A DNA stretch of 39,675 nt from an uncultured Candidatus Saccharibacteria bacterium. Its GTDB lineage: Bacteria; Patescibacteria; Saccharimonadia; Saccharimonadales; CAMLKC01. Location of the stretch: positions 1 through 39,675 of the forward strand of contig CAMLKC010000002.1 in NCBI GenBank assembly GCA_946480595.1. The letters run 5' to 3'. Each line of letters opens with the position of its first letter. The first letter of the stretch is position 1. A model generated the notes under the pieces. That model searched no databases. It was not told where the DNA came from and worked only from the letters and a program-made list of their open reading frames with translations. The translations under genes and the position numbers were made by a program. Positions 39,616 through 39,675 of the stretch are shown piece after piece.

Positions 39616-39675
39616 ATGACTCCCGAAGTGCAGGTAACTCCTGAGGCTGAATTCGTTCAACTTCCAGATCGGAAG
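39616..39675 (+). CDS. Start of an unknown gene (3' end cut by window)
   Basis: Twenty codons remain open to the end (MTPEVQVTPEAEF, then VQLPDRK). They are acidic and not recognisable; pyrH or frr, which often follow tsf, do not begin this way. A promoter upstream supports a real gene start. There is no clear ribosome binding site. Confidence 0.5.
   Translation, partial: MTPEVQVTPEAEFVQLPDRK

Noticed and set aside
1..39675. CRISPR arrays, insertion sequences, prophage, tRNA or rRNA genes
   Set aside because: No regularly spaced repeats, transposase, integrase or tRNA-like cloverleaf was recognised; the window is dense core genome.

Overview
The window looks like a piece of a Candidatus Saccharibacteria (TM7, CPR) chromosome. 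I infer this from gene content and protein style, not from a database search. The clues are a zinc-free type B L31, a short EF-Ts, a eukaryal-type IleRS, a C-terminal FtsZ tail ending in PAFLRRR, a DUF5663-like small protein, a low-affinity-iron-permease-family protein, several large surface proteins of unknown function, and very tight gene packing. TGA is used as a stop (for example 16598-16600), so the code is not the TGA=Gly code of some other CPR lineages. There are no mobile elements, CRISPR arrays, tRNAs or rRNAs that I can see. No gene-free stretch exceeds about 300 bases.

Layout. 1-3500 (+): the 3' two thirds of infB, then a large acidic repeat membrane protein and a small soluble protein. 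3482-6876 (-): priA, def and fmt. 6906-19452 (+): a degenerate phosphoribosyltransferase, a winged-helix protein with recJ, rpsU-yqeY-adk-map, ftsA-ftsZ-nrdR, a redox pair (thioredoxin-like protein plus VKOR), a small acidic protein, then a T-box leader controlling a GNAT acetyltransferase gene and ileS. 19513-20184 (-): a LiaF-like membrane protein. 20285-29336 (+): a small protein behind a palindromic operator, a zincin metalloprotease, a large Ig-like surface protein, a CAP-domain protein, a UTP-glucose-1-phosphate uridylyltransferase, rplU, an ABC exporter, and parA-parB. 29333-29944 (-): signal peptidase I. 30046-33730 (+): LytR-CpsA-Psr protein, membrane protein, HtrA protease. 33733-38029 (-): prmC, a SpoU methyltransferase, prfA, rpmE2, a two-TM protein and an iron-permease-family protein. 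38190-end (+): rpsB, tsf and the first codons of an unknown gene.

The genes form a translation, division and cell-envelope core. Initiation (IF-2, formyltransferase, deformylase, Met aminopeptidase), termination (RF1 and its methylase PrmC), ribosomal proteins S2, S21, L21 and L31B, FtsA/FtsZ, ParA/ParB and several exported wall proteins with their signal peptidase lie in short operons.

The most interesting parts are regulatory. (1) The ileS leader at about 15862-16061 has what look like T-box parts: a tiny Stem I with an AUC loop, a Stem II with an AGUA/GAA S-turn, a Stem III, and a bulge UGGUACC between two helices. It resembles the ultrashort ileS T-boxes of Actinobacteria, which are the usual hosts of Saccharibacteria. 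(2) Many genes here have a -10 box only 6-11 bases before the start codon, so their mRNAs should be leaderless. (3) NrdR has lost all four zinc-ribbon cysteines. (4) A thioredoxin-fold protein lacking CxxC is translationally coupled to VKOR. (5) Terminators of + strand genes sit inside the coding sequence of convergent neighbours.
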